Positions 43,301 to 45,500 of a DNA stretch of 45,500 nt are shown piece after piece. Location of the stretch: the NCBI GenBank assembly GCA_024741835.1, contig JAENRP010000310.1:6783-52282 (forward strand), in the 5' to 3' direction. The translations under genes and the position numbers were made by a program. Below the pieces are notes generated by a model. That model saw only the letters and a list, made by a program, of their open reading frames with translations, made no database searches and was not told where the DNA came from. Position 1 is the stretch's first letter; the number at the start of each line of letters is the position of its first letter. Origin of the DNA: Diplocarpon mali (taxonomy: Eukaryota; Ascomycota; Leotiomycetes; Helotiales; Drepanopezizaceae).

Positions 43301-45261
43301 CGCACATTGGAAGCCCCACCGCATCCCCAAACCATGTTCAAGACCTCTGCTAATGCGCAAGTGTCTCTACAGGCCCATGAAAAAGAAAACAGGCACTTCT
43401 GCTGGCATTCCCAAAGATATGCGCAGCCCAACCAGCAACGGGGGCCCCGTGACTCAGGTAAGCCCCGAATTTTACGTCGGTGTCAGCTCGTTACTGTTCA
43501 CAGGTCATCGCGCTTGGTGCTTTGACATCATCCTGATGATCCTAGACTTTTCGTGCTGCATCCGATGGGACAACTTTCTGATCCATCGGGCTGCGGAGGC
43601 TTGCAGCAGATGCAAGCGCCGGCTTGCTTCCGCCCATACCGCAAGCCCAACTATGCATTTCCCACCCTCTTCCAAACGCATACGTTCCCCTTCCCGACCT
43701 CGCGCATCCGCTTCCTAGACCCAAGTGAGACTATCGTATGCTGACCTAGGATACAGGACGGCGACAACGACGACTTCTGCTCAGCCTGCGGGGGGAACGG
43801 GGATCTAGTCTGCTGTGATGGGTGTACCCGATCCTTCCACTTCAAGTGTGTTGATCCTCCGATGGTTGATGATTACAACTCCCAATCGGATGCGTGGTTC
43901 TGCAATACCTGCGAGTGCAAACGACGTGGTCCTCACGGCGAGGCCACCAACGGAGTATGGGGACGCCTGTTTTCGGATCTCGAAGATACGAATCCTCGAT
44001 CGTACAGTCTCCCCCAGCCGATACGGGATTACTTCGTCGATGTGAAAACTGGCCCCGATGGGGAGTACGAGGAGGTTGCCCCGCCAAAGCCAAAGTAGGT
44101 CATCATCAAGCAGGTTGGGCTCGTGCAGGGAGACTCACCGAGGTACAGGAACAACCGCGCTGGCTGGGAAGAAGCTCCGGACTACTTCCGCAAGAAAGAT
44201 GCCAAGGGCAAGGCGATTCTCTGCCACCGATGCAATGGCGAGGCCACCACGCCCAATCGCATGATCATCCCGTGCAGCTTCTGTGGTCTCTCCTGGCATC
44301 TGGACTGTCTTCCTAACCCCCTCGCAAAGGAGCCTGGCCCGGGTAGACAGTGGCGATGCCCTGCTCACATCGACGACCTTCTCGCGATGCTCCCAGCGAC
44401 CTTGGCTCCGGCTCACCGCTTCCGCAAGGTCAAGGGTGAGTCGGTCATCATCCCCTCGGTCTCGCGCGGGATCAGGAACGGGGGTCGGATCGAGATCGAG
44501 TATGATCTCAGCGAAGATGAGGAGCAAGGCTTCTACGAGGGGAGAGAGTACGGCAAGGTGTACCGGCTCCGAGAGAAGAGTATCAAGCTGGACTTCATTT
44601 CAAGGCAAGACCTCATTCCGCACCCTCCGTCCATCAGACCTAACATTTTCCCCCCAGGGTGGTGGAGGCTCGCAGCCGATGCATCCCACCGCTGCACAGC
44701 TCTCAGACTGCACCTCATTCCCGGGCGTCCGTATCATCCGTCGCTGGTGCGCAGCCGGCGTGGAACCAACGCAGCATTCACGAACGACAAGCCGCTCTCA
44801 ACCTCGCCTCGCTCGTGGTCGGCAGCAACGAGCCCAGCTCGGGGGATCACACCGATTCCCTGGTCAAGACGCTTCTGGTGCGTTTCATCTCGCCCGTTTC
44901 CGGGACGTAGACCGTCTCAGGTTGGCTAACGCGTCGTGCTTGGAAATAGGCCGAAGCTCCACCTGCCGTCATCTCCCTGATGGCACAGAGCAGCCCCAGC
45001 GACTTGAGCGCGCGCAAGCTGGCCAGCAAGGACAAGGCCAGCATGACAGCAATGTTCGAGCTCCTCAAGAAGAAGCTCGAGGATGCGGAGAGCAGCAGCA
45101 GCGACGAGGAGGACCCCGCTCCGGCCACCCCGGTCGCCGATCAGGAGGCGGCCGTTGCGCCGCGAGCGAAGGAACAGATTGCAGTTCCCACATCCGCCCT
45201 GTCCGCCGGGGTCACCGTCAGAGGAACACTTGCGCCCGGCGAGGACAGCGAGCTCTCGTGA
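40378..45261 (+). CDS. Rco1-like PHD finger subunit of the Rpd3S histone deacetylase complex
   Basis: Six exons: 40378-43139, 43373-43457, 43757-44094, 44143-44604, 44658-44877 and 44950-45261, giving 1392 residues. Introns are 233, 299, 48, 53 and 72 nt; the fourth is GC-AG. PHD1 begins near residue 957: FCSACGGNGDLVCCDGCTRSF, then HFKCVDPPM and WFCNTCEC. PHD2 is near 1087-1135: ILCHRCNGEATTPNRMIIPC, then SFCGLSWHLDCL and QWRCPAHIDDLL. This paired arrangement is that of Rco1 (PHF12 in animals), which guides Rpd3S to transcribed chromatin and suppresses cryptic initiation. A conserved-looking helical block (PMTDKIVENAVQEAL, WPTAYALRVLWDDLR) is near 275-330. Two Ala/Pro and Ala/Ser tracts lie near 568-600 and 683-720. 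The start at 40378 is the first ATG in frame. Confidence 0.88.
42083..42177 (+). repeat. GCN triplet / 12-bp tandem repeat inside rco1
   Basis: Codes an Ala-rich tract with APAA units. Between about 42105 and 42150 a 12-base unit (GCGCCGGCTGCT) repeats nearly perfectly, so length variation by slippage is expected. The frame stays open through it. Confidence 0.85.
42425..42535 (+). repeat. AGTGCC / GGCAGCGTC tandem repeat inside rco1
   Basis: Codes SGSVSG, then SASASAS and PASAPA-type sequence. The repeat units are multiples of three, so copy changes keep the frame. Confidence 0.85.
44605..44657 (+). other. GC-AG intron in rco1
   Basis: The exon ends TTTCAAG and the intron begins GCAAGA, ending CCCCCAG. 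No GT donor nearby keeps the frame, while this GC donor joins phase 2 perfectly (..LDFISR to VVEARSRC). The pyrimidine-rich acceptor and a CTAAC branch point (CCTAAC) support it. Confidence 0.8.
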
Positions 45262-45500
45262 TGGCCGCCATTTTTTTTTTTTTTTTTCTTGGCATCTTCC
45301 ATCTCTCCCCCAGTACGCCCGCCTGGCGCATGGATTCTGCTCGACTCCAACACAACGCCCCCCACGCGCCTCCTCCGCCAAGGCTTGCCAGGACCGCTTA
45401 TCACGTGACGCATCACGTTCTGTCCAAGGCAGCTACGCGGTGAGATGGGCAGCCCAGACGGAGCAGAATCCCCATACCTGTTCCCATGGTTTTTTTTTTT
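45262..45500. other. downstream of rco1
   Basis: An 18-base T tract begins at 45271, just past the stop codon. TCACGTGA at 45401-45408 with a second TCACGT nearby may belong to the promoter of a gene beyond the window. The window ends in another T tract. Confidence 0.5.

Noticed and set aside
1..45500. tRNA genes, CRISPR arrays, transposons, secondary-metabolite core enzymes
   Set aside because: No B-box (GGTTCGANTCC-type) in cloverleaf context, no spaced direct repeats, no transposase or reverse transcriptase motifs, and no PKS, NRPS or terpene synthase motifs were seen on reading either strand.

Overview
The window is nuclear DNA from a filamentous ascomycete (Pezizomycotina; class not resolved). 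The evidence is short GT-AG introns (mostly 44-130 nt) with CTAAC/CTGAC-type branch points, compact genes on both strands, and a gene set typical of that subphylum: fungal-type Pex26, a two-PHD Rco1, a Snf5 with a C-terminal zinc finger, a PARN/Triman-type nuclease and a vesicular-amine-transporter-like MFS protein. I see no mobile element, CRISPR array, rRNA or tRNA. Splice structures were built by hand from donor, branch-point and acceptor sequences and from protein-family continuity. In every multi-exon model the exon phases add up to an intact reading frame.

Layout. 0.6-1.9 kb (-): mitochondrial ribosomal protein mL46. 2.9-5.1 kb (-): RING-PHD protein of the Asr1/PHRF1 type. 6.5-7.1 kb (-): ribosomal protein eL43, head to head with a saccharopine-dehydrogenase-like oxidoreductase (7.3-8.8 kb, +). 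8.8-12.2 kb: a gene-poor, AT-richer interval. 12.2-15.6 kb (+): ISW2-complex subunit Itc1. 16.9-18.6 kb (-): ER glucosyltransferase Alg8. 18.7 kb (+): a small one-TM ORF. 19.1-20.6 kb (+): L-type lectin cargo receptor. 21.4-22.9 kb (-): peroxin Pex26, head to head with a PARN-like deadenylase/exonuclease (23.6-25.5 kb, +). 26.3 kb (+): small Cys-rich protein. 27.5-28.9 kb (-) and 29.9-31.4 kb (+): two unrelated MFS transporters, head to head. 31.4-34.2 kb: no confident gene. 34.2-36.5 kb (-): Snf5, head to head with a PA2G4/EBP1 homologue (36.8-38.4 kb, +). 40.4-45.3 kb (+): Rpd3S subunit Rco1.

The genes are mostly housekeeping and do not form a metabolic or defence cluster. Two loose themes exist. 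One is chromatin and RNA polymerase II regulation: Asr1/PHRF1-like, Itc1, Snf5 and Rco1 belong to four different machines. The other is ER N-glycan and cargo handling: Alg8 lies next to the L-type lectin. I did not find a convincing undescribed multi-gene system. The best leads are smaller: adjacent Tbf1-like and Cbf1-like sites in the eL43 divergent promoter; a GC-AG intron in rco1; an ATG-only first coding exon, a 19-nt microexon and a stop-free 54-nt intron in itc1; a long open last intron in the PA2G4 homologue; and unexplained spliced small ORFs at 33.1-33.5 kb (-) and upstream of itc1.
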